A stretch of DNA of 64,000 nucleotides from Agreia pratensis (GTDB lineage Bacteria; Actinomycetota; Actinomycetes; Actinomycetales; Microbacteriaceae): positions 62,001 to 126,000 of the forward strand of contig NZ_FXAY01000002.1 in assembly GCF_900177685.1 (NCBI RefSeq). Direction: 5' to 3'. Within the stretch, counting starts at the first letter, position 1. Every line of letters starts with the position of its first letter. A program made the translations under genes and the position numbers. The notes under the pieces are model-generated. The model saw only the letters and a program-made list of their open reading frames with translations. It ran no database searches and had not been told where the DNA came from. This document shows, piece by piece, positions 8,337 to 16,077 of the stretch.

Positions 8337-9109
8337 GCGTGGTTCTCTTTCGTCGCGAGCGCTGGGCTGGTCACGATCATTCGCAGCGGGGTGCAGTTGA
8401 AGTCGTTGCAGGGGTTGTTCATCTGCGGGCAGTTGGAGACGATCACGAGCACGTCCATCTCGGCTCGCAGCGCCACGCGCTTGCCGGGGGCGGACATGCC
8501 GTCGACGATGCCGAGGGTGCCGTCGGCCTCGACCGGAACGTTCATGAACCAGTTGATGTTCGAGACGAGGTCGCGGGCGCCCAGGCCGTGCCGGGCGGCT
8601 TCGGCGAGAAAGTTCTCGCGGCAGCCGTGCTGGTGCTCGGTGTGAAAGCCGTAGCGCAGGGTGTTCGACTCCTTGGAGCAGGCGCCACCGATCGTGTCTT
8701 GGCGGTCGATCTCGTTGCCGGTGACGGTCATCAGGGGGCGGCCGAGGTTCGAGCGGAGAATCGATCCTTGCCTGAGATAGGCGTTCTGCTGCCAGGCCAG
8801 AGTGTCGGGGGTGGAGTACCGCTCGAGAGTGTCTTGCGCGTTGTAGACCAGAAAGTCTGCGGACTGATTGCCACCGACATCCACGATCGTGAGGGTCTGG
8901 CCGGCGAGGAGCCGAGCCGACCAGGGGGCGAGCGGTGCGACGGTCTCGTCGAGGACGACGGCGTCGGCGTCGGCGTCGGCGTGGGCGTCGGCGCCGCTCG
9001 CGAGTGGGCCGTTCGGGTCGAGGATAGTGCCCTCTGCGTAGTGGGCGCCGACCGGAACTGTCGTCTCGATGACGCGGTCGCCGATGGTGTGGGTGGTGGT
9101 GGCGGTCAT
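8333..9109 (-). CDS. DUF1989 protein, carboxyguanidine deiminase subunit (urea carboxylase-associated protein)
   Basis: A 258-residue DUF1989 protein. With its upstream partner it is expected to form the heteromeric deiminase that turns carboxyguanidine into allophanate and ammonium. Visible motifs are GNQSADFLVYN near residue 80, GACSKESNTLRYG, HGCRENF and a C-terminal CPQMNNPCNDFN, the Cys/His-rich set typical of the family. ATGA overlaps with both neighbours (9106-9109 and 8333-8336) indicate tight translational coupling. The start region carries an Asp-Ala hexanucleotide run (about 8958-8990) before the conserved part. Which of the two DUF1989 genes is subunit A or B was not decided. Confidence 0.88.
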   Translation of the reverse strand: MTATTTHTIGDRVIETTVPVGAHYAEGTILDPNGPLASGADAHADADADAVVLDETVAPLAPWSARLLAGQTLTIVDVGGNQSADFLVYNAQDTLERYSTPDTLAWQQNAYLRQGSILRSNLGRPLMTVTGNEIDRQDTIGGACSKESNTLRYGFHTEHQHGCRENFLAEAARHGLGARDLVSNINWFMNVPVEADGTLGIVDGMSAPGKRVALRAEMDVLVIVSNCPQMNNPCNDFNCTPLRMIVTSPALATKENHA

Positions 9110-9954
9110 AGTCCTCGGGCCTCCGCGTAGTCGATCGAGTTGAGGTAGGCGCGGTTCACTTCGGGGGTCGCGGTGAACTGCGGGTCGCCGGGCAGGGTGG
9201 GGGCGCCCGGCCAGGCGTGCACCCTGAGCGGCCCGACCAGGTAGTCGTTGGAAGGGTCGAGCGGATGCGGCACATTCACGATCAGCACGAGCAGGGGAAG
9301 CTCGGCCACGAGTTCGACGTGCGTGCCCTCGCCGGCGCTACCCGTGAAGGTGAGTCCGCCATCCGCTTCGACGTGAACGCCCTGAAAGAACGAGACGCTG
9401 GGTGGCAGGTCGCGCCCGCTGAGGCCATGCTTGGCGGCGGCGAGCAGAAAGCGCGAGCGGCCGGATGGCGACGGCCCCTCGGGAGCCGCCGATCCGTATC
9501 TCGCCGTCGCGGATTCGTCGGTGCTGGTGCCGCAGAACGTGTCGTGCCTGCCGGAGGTGTCGGCGGTGATGGTCGCCAGCGCGCGGCCGTCTCCCGAGAG
9601 CAGTGGATGACCGGTTCCGAGGTACGCCTGCCACGGGATCTTGATCGTGTCGGCCACGTTCAGTCGTTCGTTCGTCTCGAGCGCGTTGTAGAGAATGACG
9701 TGAGCGCAGGCGCTGCCCGTCGGGTCATCGAGGCGCAGCCGGGTGCCGCGCGCGATGACCCGATGGGTGTAGCCGCCGGGCGCCACCGTCTCGGCCCAGA
9801 CCAGGCTGTTGCGATCGACTCCGTCGGGCACCACCGGCGAGGTGGATGCCGGACGGTAGGGCATGTAGTCGGCGGTGCGGACGGCCTGGGCTCGTGCGTC
9901 GGCCCGCGCCGCCAGCACGCTGTCGGTCTGGTGGTCGTCGGCTATCGAGGTCAT
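9106..9954 (-). CDS. DUF1989 protein, second carboxyguanidine deiminase subunit
   Basis: A 282-residue DUF1989 protein beginning MTSIADDHQT. It shares the fold and many positions with its neighbour (AHVILYNALETNERLN, HDTFCGTSTDES, PLDPSNDYLVGPL) but lacks some of the Cys residues seen there, as expected for the second subunit. The ATG at 9954 is preferred over upstream codons because the sequence before it is low-complexity Pro/Arg; the ribosome site is weak. It follows the permease by about 110 bp and overlaps the next gene by ATGA. Confidence 0.87.
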   Translation of the reverse strand: MTSIADDHQTDSVLAARADARAQAVRTADYMPYRPASTSPVVPDGVDRNSLVWAETVAPGGYTHRVIARGTRLRLDDPTGSACAHVILYNALETNERLNVADTIKIPWQAYLGTGHPLLSGDGRALATITADTSGRHDTFCGTSTDESATARYGSAAPEGPSPSGRSRFLLAAAKHGLSGRDLPPSVSFFQGVHVEADGGLTFTGSAGEGTHVELVAELPLLVLIVNVPHPLDPSNDYLVGPLRVHAWPGAPTLPGDPQFTATPEVNRAYLNSIDYAEARGL

Positions 9955-10063
9955 CGTGGTGGTGCTCTCTTTCGGGTGGTGCGGGGTGCTGTCGGGCCGC
10001 GTCACGGCATCCGTGTGACGCGGCCCGGGCGGTGGGTCTACGCGGCCGGTCTGGGCGGCGGCT

Positions 10064-11665
10064 CTAGGCGATGGTTGCGACGGCGCCGGCCTCGGCGTGC
10101 GTGCCGCTCGGCCTCGCGGATGCCGGCAGGTGACCGAGACTGATCGCTCCGTGGCGGGTGCGGGCGTGCCTGTGCACGAAGAAGCCGACGACAAGGGTGG
10201 CGCCGATGAAGAGCAGCGCGCTCCACTGCAGCCACCAGGTCTCGCCGGTGAGGTCGTAGATCTCGGCGCGGGGCCAGACCAGGTTGATGACCATGCCGAT
10301 CTGGTACGCGACGGCGATGATGTTCACCGGAAGTCCCCACCGGCCCAGGCTGAACAGCGGCTTGCCCGTCTCGTCGACGCCGGGTGGGAATCCCTGATCG
10401 GGTGCTTTGAGGCGACGCACGAGCAGCGGCACCGTGACGCCGAGGTAGGCCAGATAGAGCATGGCGATGCACAGACTCGAGAGGGCGGTGAAGATGGCGG
10501 CCTGCCCGAAGTTGACTGCCAGGGCGAGGGCCGCGCCCACTCCGATGACGATGCTGGTGGCGATCGGGGTTCCGGTGCGGGGCGACACCTTCGCGAGCGT
10601 GCGCCAGAAGGGCAGCGCGCGCTCGCGGGCCATCGAGAACATCATGCGCGAACCGGATGTCTGCACCGCCAGGGTGCAGGCGAACACGGCGACCGCGACG
10701 GCCACGAGCAGCAGTCGACCGAAGACCGGGCCGAGGCGCTCGGTGACGACGTAGGCGATGCCACCGCCGGCGAGGCTTCCGTCGGTGAGGCTCGGGGCCG
10801 CGACGAGGGCGGCGATGATCAGCAGTGCACCGCCGAGGCCCGACACCACGACCGCGCGGATGATCGTCTTGGGGATCGTCTTGCGCGGAGCGTGCGTCTC
10901 TTCGGAGAGTTCGCCGGCCGAGTCGAAGCCCACGAGCACGTAGGCCGCCATCAGCGACGAGGCGAGGAAGGCCCAGATATACGGAGAGTCGGATGGAGCC
11001 GTGCCCTCGGTCGTGAAGACCACCGACGGGCTGCGGGCGGGAAGTAGGAGCAGGGCGGTGACCAGCACTGCGACGCCGACGATCTCGATCATCACGCCCA
11101 CGCTCGTGGCGAGGGCCATGATGCGCACGCTGAGAATGTTGACGACGGTGGTGATCACGAGCAGGATCACGCCGAGCAGCACGGCGTTCTGGGCGCCGGT
11201 CGGAGAGGTGAGCGTGGGGTCTGCGGTGGGGCCGCCGACGATCTGGAAGCCGTCCCAGATGGCCGGGAGCACGGCCTGCACCGCGATGGCGGCGACCGCG
11301 ACGGTGAGCGTCTGCGCCACGATCATGACCCAGCCGGTGAACCAGCCGAAGGTCGTGCCTGCGAGGCGGCTCGCCCACTGAAAGATGGAGCCGGCGATCG
11401 GCCAGCGCGCGGCGAGCTGAGCGAAGTTGAGCGCCACGAGAAGCTGCCCGGCGAACACCAGCGGCCAGGTCCAGAAGAAGGCGGCGCCGCCGATTCCGAA
11501 GCCCAGCCCGAAGAGCTGGAACACGGTAGTGAGGATCGAGACGAACGAGAAGCCTGCGGCGAACGAGGCGAAGGAGCCGACACCGCGGTGCAGTTCCTGG
11601 CGGTAGAGCTTGTGGTTCTGGTGGGCTGGAGCGAGGTGGATCGGGGATGGTTCCGGGGCACTCAT
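10064..11665 (-). CDS. APC-superfamily permease of the guanidine/urea operon
   Basis: A 533-residue polytopic membrane protein of the amino acid/polyamine/organocation superfamily with about 12 hydrophobic segments. It opens LHRGVGSFASFAAGFSFVSI, typical of the permeases that head urea carboxylase-type operons. Its position as first gene of the operon suggests import of the substrate, probably guanidine or another small nitrogen compound. The ATG at 11665 is the first good start after the regulatory region at 11698-11778. Substrate is inferred from context only. Confidence 0.88.
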   Translation of the reverse strand: MSAPEPSPIHLAPAHQNHKLYRQELHRGVGSFASFAAGFSFVSILTTVFQLFGLGFGIGGAAFFWTWPLVFAGQLLVALNFAQLAARWPIAGSIFQWASRLAGTTFGWFTGWVMIVAQTLTVAVAAIAVQAVLPAIWDGFQIVGGPTADPTLTSPTGAQNAVLLGVILLVITTVVNILSVRIMALATSVGVMIEIVGVAVLVTALLLLPARSPSVVFTTEGTAPSDSPYIWAFLASSLMAAYVLVGFDSAGELSEETHAPRKTIPKTIIRAVVVSGLGGALLIIAALVAAPSLTDGSLAGGGIAYVVTERLGPVFGRLLLVAVAVAVFACTLAVQTSGSRMMFSMARERALPFWRTLAKVSPRTGTPIATSIVIGVGAALALAVNFGQAAIFTALSSLCIAMLYLAYLGVTVPLLVRRLKAPDQGFPPGVDETGKPLFSLGRWGLPVNIIAVAYQIGMVINLVWPRAEIYDLTGETWWLQWSALLFIGATLVVGFFVHRHARTRHGAISLGHLPASARPSGTHAEAGAVATIA

Positions 11666-11697
11666 GGGCGCGACCTTCCGCGGACAGGGACTCGAAT

Positions 11698-11715
11698 ACC
11701 TGTCGATTGACAGGT
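11698..11715. promoter_or_regulatory. 18-bp palindrome, candidate AmtR operator
   Basis: ACCTGTCGATTGACAGGT: perfect 7-bp arms around a 4-bp centre, 33 bp upstream of the permease start codon. It is the only strong palindrome between the start and the 65-bp repeat apart from the GlnR-like box. Its position fits a repressor site for the TetR/AmtR-like protein that ends the operon. Confidence 0.6.
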
Positions 11716-11751
11716 GATGCTCCCATGCTGGGCGACGGCAGTTGCGCGCCC

Positions 11752-11778
11752 GTTTCGCGATTGTTAAATTCAGGTTTC
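11752..11778 (-). promoter_or_regulatory. GlnR-like box
   Basis: Reading the minus strand: GAAAC, six bases, TTAAC, six bases, GAAAC. This follows the actinobacterial GlnR pattern gTnAC-n6-GaAAC with the two GAAAC sites 22 bp apart. A further GAAAC lies 20 bp upstream. The box is about 87-113 bp before the permease start, as expected for an activator site. Confidence 0.55.
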
Positions 11779-11817
11779 GCGGTGCCCGTTCATGTTTCGA
11801 GCGAGTGCCAGCTTGCT

Positions 11818-11882
11818 GAGCGCGCCTTTAGCGGGCGACCGCGCGTTCGGCGCCGGCGCGCTCGCCCGCTAAGCGCGCGCTC
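11818..11882. repeat. 65-bp palindromic repeat, family A copy 3
   Basis: Ends GAGCGCGCC / GCGCGCTC with a TTAGCGGGCGA / TCGCCCGCTAA inner pair; the best-preserved of the three copies. It sits between the nitrogen operon promoter and the Microbacteriaceae repeat cluster. Confidence 0.8.
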
Positions 11883-11930
11883 GATCCGCTTCGGCACCCC
11901 TGTGCGCTGATCGAGTAGCGGCGCCCTGTG

Positions 11931-12024
11931 CGCTGATCGAGTAGCGGCGCGACGAAGGAGCCCGCGTATCGAGATCACCCCGCGGTGGTCTCGATACGGC
12001 CGCGGGCGGCCTACTCGACCAGCG
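11931..12024. repeat. Microbacteriaceae palindromic repeat, family C
   Basis: CGCTGATCGAGTAG at the left end faces CTACTCGACCAGCG at the right, with GTATCGAGATCA / GGTCTCGATAC inside. A broken partial copy of the left arm lies at 11903-11924. Intergenic. Confidence 0.85.
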
Positions 12025-12052
12025 AGGAGGTTTCACGCTTCGGCGCCCTGTG

Positions 12053-12146
12053 CGCTGATCGAGTAGTGGCGCGACGGAGGAGCCCGCGTATCGAGATCAC
12101 CGTCGACGTGGTTTCGATACGTTCCTTCCTCGCTGCTCAACCAGCG
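12053..12146. repeat. Microbacteriaceae palindromic repeat, family C, second tandem copy
   Basis: Same arms as the copy at 11931-12024, with a more diverged right end (CTGCTCAACCAGCG). The lead-in CGGCGCCCTGTGCG is shared with the partial copy, indicating local duplication. It ends 8 bp before the methyltransferase stop. Confidence 0.8.
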
Positions 12147-12153
12147 ATAAGCC

Positions 12154-12771
12154 TCACAGTTCGAGGCGTCGAGCGACGATGGCGGCGTGCGGTCGGGTGT
12201 TCGGCGAGGTGCGAGTGTGCGTCTCGACGATCTCTAATCCGGATGCGCGCAGCCGCTCCCCGAGTTCGGCCGCCGGCCAGCGGTAGGCCGTCGTCACCGC
12301 GTGGTCGAAAGGCTCGAGCACCGGCCCCTCGAAGAACCCCACCAGCAGGAGCCCGCCCGGCCGCAGCACGCGCGCGATCTCGTCGAGAGCCGAGCCGATC
12401 GCATCCGGCCTGTGGTGAATCAGCGAATACCAGGCGAGCGCGCCGCCGAGTGAGGCGTCGGATGCGTCGAGCGCCTCGACGCCGCCCGTCGCGAACCGCA
12501 CGTCGGGGTAGGTGGCGCGAGCGTGCTCGACGAACGCGGGCGTGAGGTCGACGCCGCGAATGTCGACGCCCCGCTCGGCGAGAAAGTTGGTCCAATGGCC
12601 GGGGCCGCATCCGACGTCGAACGCCGGGCCCTCGATCTGAGCGCCCCAGCTTGCGATGAGCGCTGTGTCGGAGGGGTGCATGGCCTCGACCGATCCGAGG
12701 AGCTCGATGTACTCGGCCGCCCGACCGGAGTACGCATCGGCAACCTCGATGGTGGGGAGTTCGCCAGTCAT
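12154..12771 (-). CDS. Class I SAM-dependent methyltransferase
   Basis: A 205-residue methyltransferase of the UbiE/type-11 kind. Motif I is DVGCGPGHW (52-60), the acidic end of strand 2 is GVDLT, and a post-I LAWYSLIHH and VLRPGGLLLVG follow in the usual order. The substrate is unknown. Divergent from the small membrane gene at 12815 with only 43 bp between the start codons, so the promoters overlap. The 3' end abuts a palindromic repeat that could act as terminator. Confidence 0.88.
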   Translation of the reverse strand: MTGELPTIEVADAYSGRAAEYIELLGSVEAMHPSDTALIASWGAQIEGPAFDVGCGPGHWTNFLAERGVDIRGVDLTPAFVEHARATYPDVRFATGGVEALDASDASLGGALAWYSLIHHRPDAIGSALDEIARVLRPGGLLLVGFFEGPVLEPFDHAVTTAYRWPAAELGERLRASGLEIVETHTRTSPNTRPHAAIVARRLEL

Positions 12772-12814
12772 GACTCCAGCCTGGCACGCTGCCCGGTTGT
12801 GTCACGATGGCCAC

Positions 12815-13108
12815 ATGAAGAGAACGCCTGCGGCCGCATCGACCAACCCGCTCGCGTCCACGGCTCTCGTCGTGGGTTGCGGGTCTGCCCTGTTCGCCCT
12901 CCTCGCGCTGATCTCCGGGTTCGGCACGATCGCGGGAGCGCTCGCCGCGTTTCAGGGGGTCGCGGCGGTGATCTTCGGGCTTTGTGCGCTTCGCTTGGCG
13001 GCTCGCGGAGGAGACGGGATGGCGCAGGCGCGGATCGGCATCATTCTCGGAGCGGCCGGAATCGTCATGCCGCTCGTGTTGGTGTTCATCGCCACCCGAA
13101 TGGTCTGA
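12815..13108 (+). CDS. Small two-to-three-segment membrane protein (DUF4190-like)
   Basis: A 97-residue protein: NPLASTALVVGCGSALFALLALISG, a second hydrophobic stretch, then ARIGIILGAAGIVMPLVLVFI. The NPLA.. opening followed by a Gly-rich hairpin and an A-xxGIILG segment is the pattern of DUF4190 membrane proteins. Function unknown. The ATG at 12815 is used; no strong Shine-Dalgarno is visible. Confidence 0.7.
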   Translation: MKRTPAAASTNPLASTALVVGCGSALFALLALISGFGTIAGALAAFQGVAAVIFGLCALRLAARGGDGMAQARIGIILGAAGIVMPLVLVFIATRMV

Positions 13109-13160
13109 CCCAGCCCGGCGGCCGTGAAGGCCTATTTCGGGGCATAGGGCGACAATGGCG

Positions 13161-13222
13161 CATCCATTGTGGCCCAGATGCTCTCATTCACCTCCGAGAG
13201 AGCATTTCGCGACGAATGGATG
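13161..13222. repeat. 62-bp palindromic repeat, family B copy 1
   Basis: Runs from CATCCATTG to AATGGATG with inner pairs around GCTCTCATT / GAGAGCATT. A second copy of exactly the same length lies at 42558-42619. It overlaps the last 11-12 codons of the immunity-like gene at 13188-13724. On the minus strand it reads IHSSRNAL.., a peptide also encoded by the other copy. Confidence 0.75.
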
Positions 13223-13724
13223 AGCTGCCCGCCGCCCGCCTCCTCCCATCGACCTGCACGCGTGTGATGCTGCCGTTGGGGAAGCCGATGGGGCGCAGTT
13301 CGGGGGCTAAGTTCTCCCACTGCCAGGCGCGCTCAGTGTCTCGAGCAACATTGCCGTCACCGTAGAGGCCAACGGCTTTCGCGGCGTAGGTCGCAGCGTG
13401 CGGCGCGTGGTCGAACATGTGGGCTACTGCGCACGCCTGGCCGGCGGCACGAGCGGCGGCGACGGCCGCTGTCTCACCTGCTTCGGTCGCGTCGCGCGCA
13501 GCGGCGTGGGCTGCAAACGCAGCGGTGCGGCATGCTGTCATCGGAAGCTCATCGCGCTCCCACGCGCGGACGGCTGCGATCGCTGCGCGAGGGCGGTCAT
13601 CATCTGGTCGCTGTTTCTCAAAGATGGGCAGGGCGCGCTCTGCGCATCTTGCCGCCCATAGTGCGATCGCGTGATGGATGGGCGGCTCAGGATTGGCCCA
13701 CGTCGTTTTCGTTTCCTCGCTCAC
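13188..13724 (-). CDS. Putative immunity protein (Imm5-like)
   Basis: A 178-residue Ala-rich helical protein. The segment CAERALPIFEKQRPDDDRPRAAIAAVRAW and the later Ala/His-rich helices (AAHAAARDATEAGETAAVAAARAAGQA, with positions spread over 55-110) match the family annotated as putative immunity protein/Imm5-like in polymorphic-toxin contexts. No toxin gene is adjacent, so it may be an orphan. Its C-terminus and stop lie inside the 62-bp repeat at 13161-13222, so the native tail was probably replaced. Confidence 0.65.
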   Translation of the reverse strand: MSEETKTTWANPEPPIHHAIALWAARCAERALPIFEKQRPDDDRPRAAIAAVRAWERDELPMTACRTAAFAAHAAARDATEAGETAAVAAARAAGQACAVAHMFDHAPHAATYAAKAVGLYGDGNVARDTERAWQWENLAPELRPIGFPNGSITRVQVDGRRRAAGSSSIRREMLSRR

Positions 13725-13932
13725 CTCTCGATCGTCTCAGGGATCGGCTACAGAAAGTCCAGCCCAACGCGGGTTGTATCGAGAAGGCGTACGCATTCGT
13801 AATGGGAGTGCCCCCAGTAACGATCGATTACGGCAGCTCGTCGACCGTTAGAGACATTCGACAACCTCGTGTCAACTTCGGTGGGACAGGCACCGGTCAC
13901 CCCAGACGCTCTTGATCGCCAAGACTTGCATG

Positions 13933-13950
13933 TGTAATGTTTTTATTACA
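13933..13950. promoter_or_regulatory. TGTAAT-n6-ATTACA palindrome, operator of the wHTH gene
   Basis: TGTAATGTTTTTATTACA, perfect 6-bp arms, ends 20 bp before the GTG start of the regulator at 13971. It is AT-rich in a GC-rich setting and overlaps the expected promoter. Autoregulation is inferred. Confidence 0.65.
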
Positions 13951-13970
13951 GGTGCATACGAGAGGCATGA

Positions 13971-14288
13971 GTGAATATCGAGCAGTTAGCCGCGACGCTG
14001 GCAGCGATCGCGAGTCCGCAGCGGCTACGGATCCTCGCGACGCTTGCCGATGACAGACTGCACGTCAGCGCGCTGGCTCGGCGCGTGGACATGAGCCGCG
14101 CACTGCTCTATATGCACCTCACCAAGCTCGAGGCCGCCGGTTTCGTCGTCGGCGGGCTGGAGCTGAGTGCGGACGGCAAGGCACTGAAGTACTTCGAGGC
14201 GACGCCGTTCGTGCTCACCATCGACCTGCCGACCATCAGCGCAGCGGTGGCGCTGTCGCCGATCTCACCCGCCGACGAAACAGACTGA
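13971..14288 (+). CDS. ArsR-like winged-helix regulator
   Basis: A 105-residue single-domain regulator: ASPQRLRILATLADDRLHVSALARRVDMSRALLYMHLTKL with positions 13-52, followed by the wing and a FVLTIDLPTI tail. No metal-binding Cys motif is present, so it is not a classical metal-sensing ArsR. The GTG start at 13971 has GAGAGG 8 bases upstream. It forms an operon with the small membrane protein 13 bp downstream. Pairs of this kind of wHTH with a one-segment membrane protein are common in actinobacteria. Confidence 0.85.
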   Translation: MNIEQLAATLAAIASPQRLRILATLADDRLHVSALARRVDMSRALLYMHLTKLEAAGFVVGGLELSADGKALKYFEATPFVLTIDLPTISAAVALSPISPADETD

Positions 14289-14301
14289 GAAGAGAACTGA
14301 C

Positions 14302-14511
14302 ATGGAATACATCCCCTGGTTCGCCTGGATCGCGATCGCCGGAATCATCTGTTGGGGAGCGATCTCTATCGCCCGAGAGATAGGCGGGCGCAGGCGACTC
14401 GTGCGGGCGCTCGACGATCAAGCCTCCTCGAATCGCGCGCTGCTCGACACGCTCGGGAGCATCAACTCTCGCCTCGATGCGATTGAGAAGACCCTCACCG
14501 ACATCCCGTAA
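14302..14511 (+). CDS. One-segment membrane protein partner of the wHTH regulator
   Basis: A 69-residue protein: MEYIPWFAWIAIAGIICWG is a membrane anchor, and the cytoplasmic tail RALDDQASSNRALLDTLGSINSRLDAIEKTL looks like a coiled coil. The ribosome site GAGAAGAG precedes the ATG. Cotranscribed with the regulator at 13971. Function unknown. Confidence 0.8.
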   Translation: MEYIPWFAWIAIAGIICWGAISIAREIGGRRRLVRALDDQASSNRALLDTLGSINSRLDAIEKTLTDIP

Positions 14512-14546
14512 TGGCACTGTCCATAAGCGATGGTTTACGGTGCGTG

Positions 14547-15101
14547 CTATTCCAGATGTTCTTCGACCGATTGAGCGATCTCGGCCGCTAGCGTTCGATC
14601 ATCTGCAGCCGGACCGTCACTGCGGCTGAGGTCGATGGAGATGACGTACGAGTCCCAGATTGAATAGACATGAACCACCGGTTTCGAGGGCCCGGCGACG
14701 AGGCAGGTCGAGCCAATCGCGCCTGCCACTCCGAGTGGTTCGCAGCCTTCTTTCTGGTCATCGGCGTCGAGGGACCCGGCTCTCAACCGGTCGATTTCTC
14801 CCTCGGTCGGGGCAGTGATGCGGATCGAGAGGGTGTTCCCACTGTCCGTAGCGCTCGACTGAGTGCATTCGGCTCCTTGCGCGTCATCAAGATCGACTGT
14901 GATCGAGTCGCCGTCGCGGATCAGCCCCACTCCGGTCGAGGATTCACGTGGCAGATCCGGCACTGCTTGCTTGGCCAATTCGGGTGAAACGAGGCCGCAG
15001 GCAGGCACCATGGCCTTCGGCGAATCGGATGCACAGCCGGCCAAGCCGACTATCGATAGCCCTACAACGAGCAGGGGACTCATTCCACGTGCAGTTCTCA
15101 C
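14547..15101 (-). CDS. Predicted lipoprotein, unknown family
   Basis: A 184-residue secreted lipoprotein. The signal peptide SPLLVVGLSIVGLAGCAS ends in the lipobox LAGC. The mature part has four or so further Cys residues (ACGLV, AECTQ, EGCEP, STCLV) that could form disulphides. The GTG at 15101 is used because GGAGG lies about 10 bases upstream; the reading frame extends to 15158 but that part is not signal-like. The domain layout (two conserved Cys pairs, about 180 residues) is like the DUF3558-type lipoproteins, a tentative match. Confidence 0.75.
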   Translation of the reverse strand: MRTARGMSPLLVVGLSIVGLAGCASDSPKAMVPACGLVSPELAKQAVPDLPRESSTGVGLIRDGDSITVDLDDAQGAECTQSSATDSGNTLSIRITAPTEGEIDRLRAGSLDADDQKEGCEPLGVAGAIGSTCLVAGPSKPVVHVYSIWDSYVISIDLSRSDGPAADDRTLAAEIAQSVEEHLE

Positions 15102-15231
15102 TCTCGATGACCTCCGGGTTGTGAAGAGTCCACGATACGCGGAACCCCATGACTCCACCCAGGCCGTTTCGCGCCGCCGGCGCCGTGGGAATCGAAAAGA
15201 AGTCGCGGCTCAACCGGACCAGAAACCATCG

Positions 15232-16062
15232 TTATTGGGCGGCGCCCGCGTAGCGAAGATCGCGGGCGTAGTCCTGCTGGCGCAGATCGAGCGCCTGCCG
15301 AACCTGATCGGGTGCGTCGTCTCCGATGAGCACCCGAAGGCGGTGGTCATCGGATGCGGCGACCCGTTCAAGGATCGCTGTCGCGGCATCGCGCGGGGCC
15401 GTTCCCCCGGTCGCCTCTCCCTCTGACGGCCAAGGAACCTCCGCCGTCCCGAACATCTCGACTCGCTGCGCCTCGTAGGCGTGCAGCGGCGAGCTGAATC
15501 GCATGCTGCTGCCGGCCCAGTCCGTGTCGAGGGCTCCTGCCTCAATCAGAGATACGCGGATGCCGAATCGCTCGACCTCGCCGGCCATTGCCTCGCTGAA
15601 CGCTTCTAGCCCCCACTTGGTGGAGTTGTAGAGCCCGAGCATCGGCATCGTGCCGGCCGCGCCCACGCTGGAAATTTGCACGATGTGCCCGCCTCCTTGG
15701 CGACGCATGCCGGGGATTACGGCCTGACTGAGCCAGAGCGGGCCCAGCAGATTCGTATCGACAATCGCACGGGCGTCCTCCTCTGACGCCTCTTCGATCG
15801 CCCCAATGAGGCCATAGCCAGCGTTGTTCACAAGGACGTCGATTCCTCCGAGCAAGTCGGCGGCGCGCTGCACCGTCGACTGTGCTGCCGAGCGGTCCCG
15901 CACGTCGAGGTTCAGCACCGTTAAGTGGTCGCGTGTGGGTAGGGCGCTCTCTCCTCTAACGGTCGCGACGACGATGTGCCCGGCTTCTAGGGCCGCGTCG
16001 ACGAGGGCTCGGCCTAGGCCGCGGTTGGCTCCGGTAATCATCCAGGTCTGCGGTGAAGTCAT
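15232..16062 (-). CDS. Short-chain dehydrogenase/reductase (SDR)
   Basis: A 276-residue classical SDR. The NAD(P) loop is TGANRGLG (10-17), with NNAG in the middle, ISSVGAAG for the catalytic Ser and YNSTKWG for Tyr-x3-Lys. The substrate is unknown. It is divergent from a TetR gene at 16123 with about 60 bp between starts and an imperfect palindrome in that gap, the usual layout for a repressor and its target. Decayed C-terminal ends of a similar SDR/TetR pair are found at 48482-48991. Confidence 0.9.
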   Translation of the reverse strand: MTSPQTWMITGANRGLGRALVDAALEAGHIVVATVRGESALPTRDHLTVLNLDVRDRSAAQSTVQRAADLLGGIDVLVNNAGYGLIGAIEEASEEDARAIVDTNLLGPLWLSQAVIPGMRRQGGGHIVQISSVGAAGTMPMLGLYNSTKWGLEAFSEAMAGEVERFGIRVSLIEAGALDTDWAGSSMRFSSPLHAYEAQRVEMFGTAEVPWPSEGEATGGTAPRDAATAILERVAASDDHRLRVLIGDDAPDQVRQALDLRQQDYARDLRYAGAAQ

Positions 16063-16077
16063 ATGTCGAGCGTATCG

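Noticed and set aside
11666-11818. Guanidine-I (ykkC) riboswitch before the nitrogen operon
   Set aside because: No conserved core elements were seen; the region instead holds a GlnR-like box and a palindrome.
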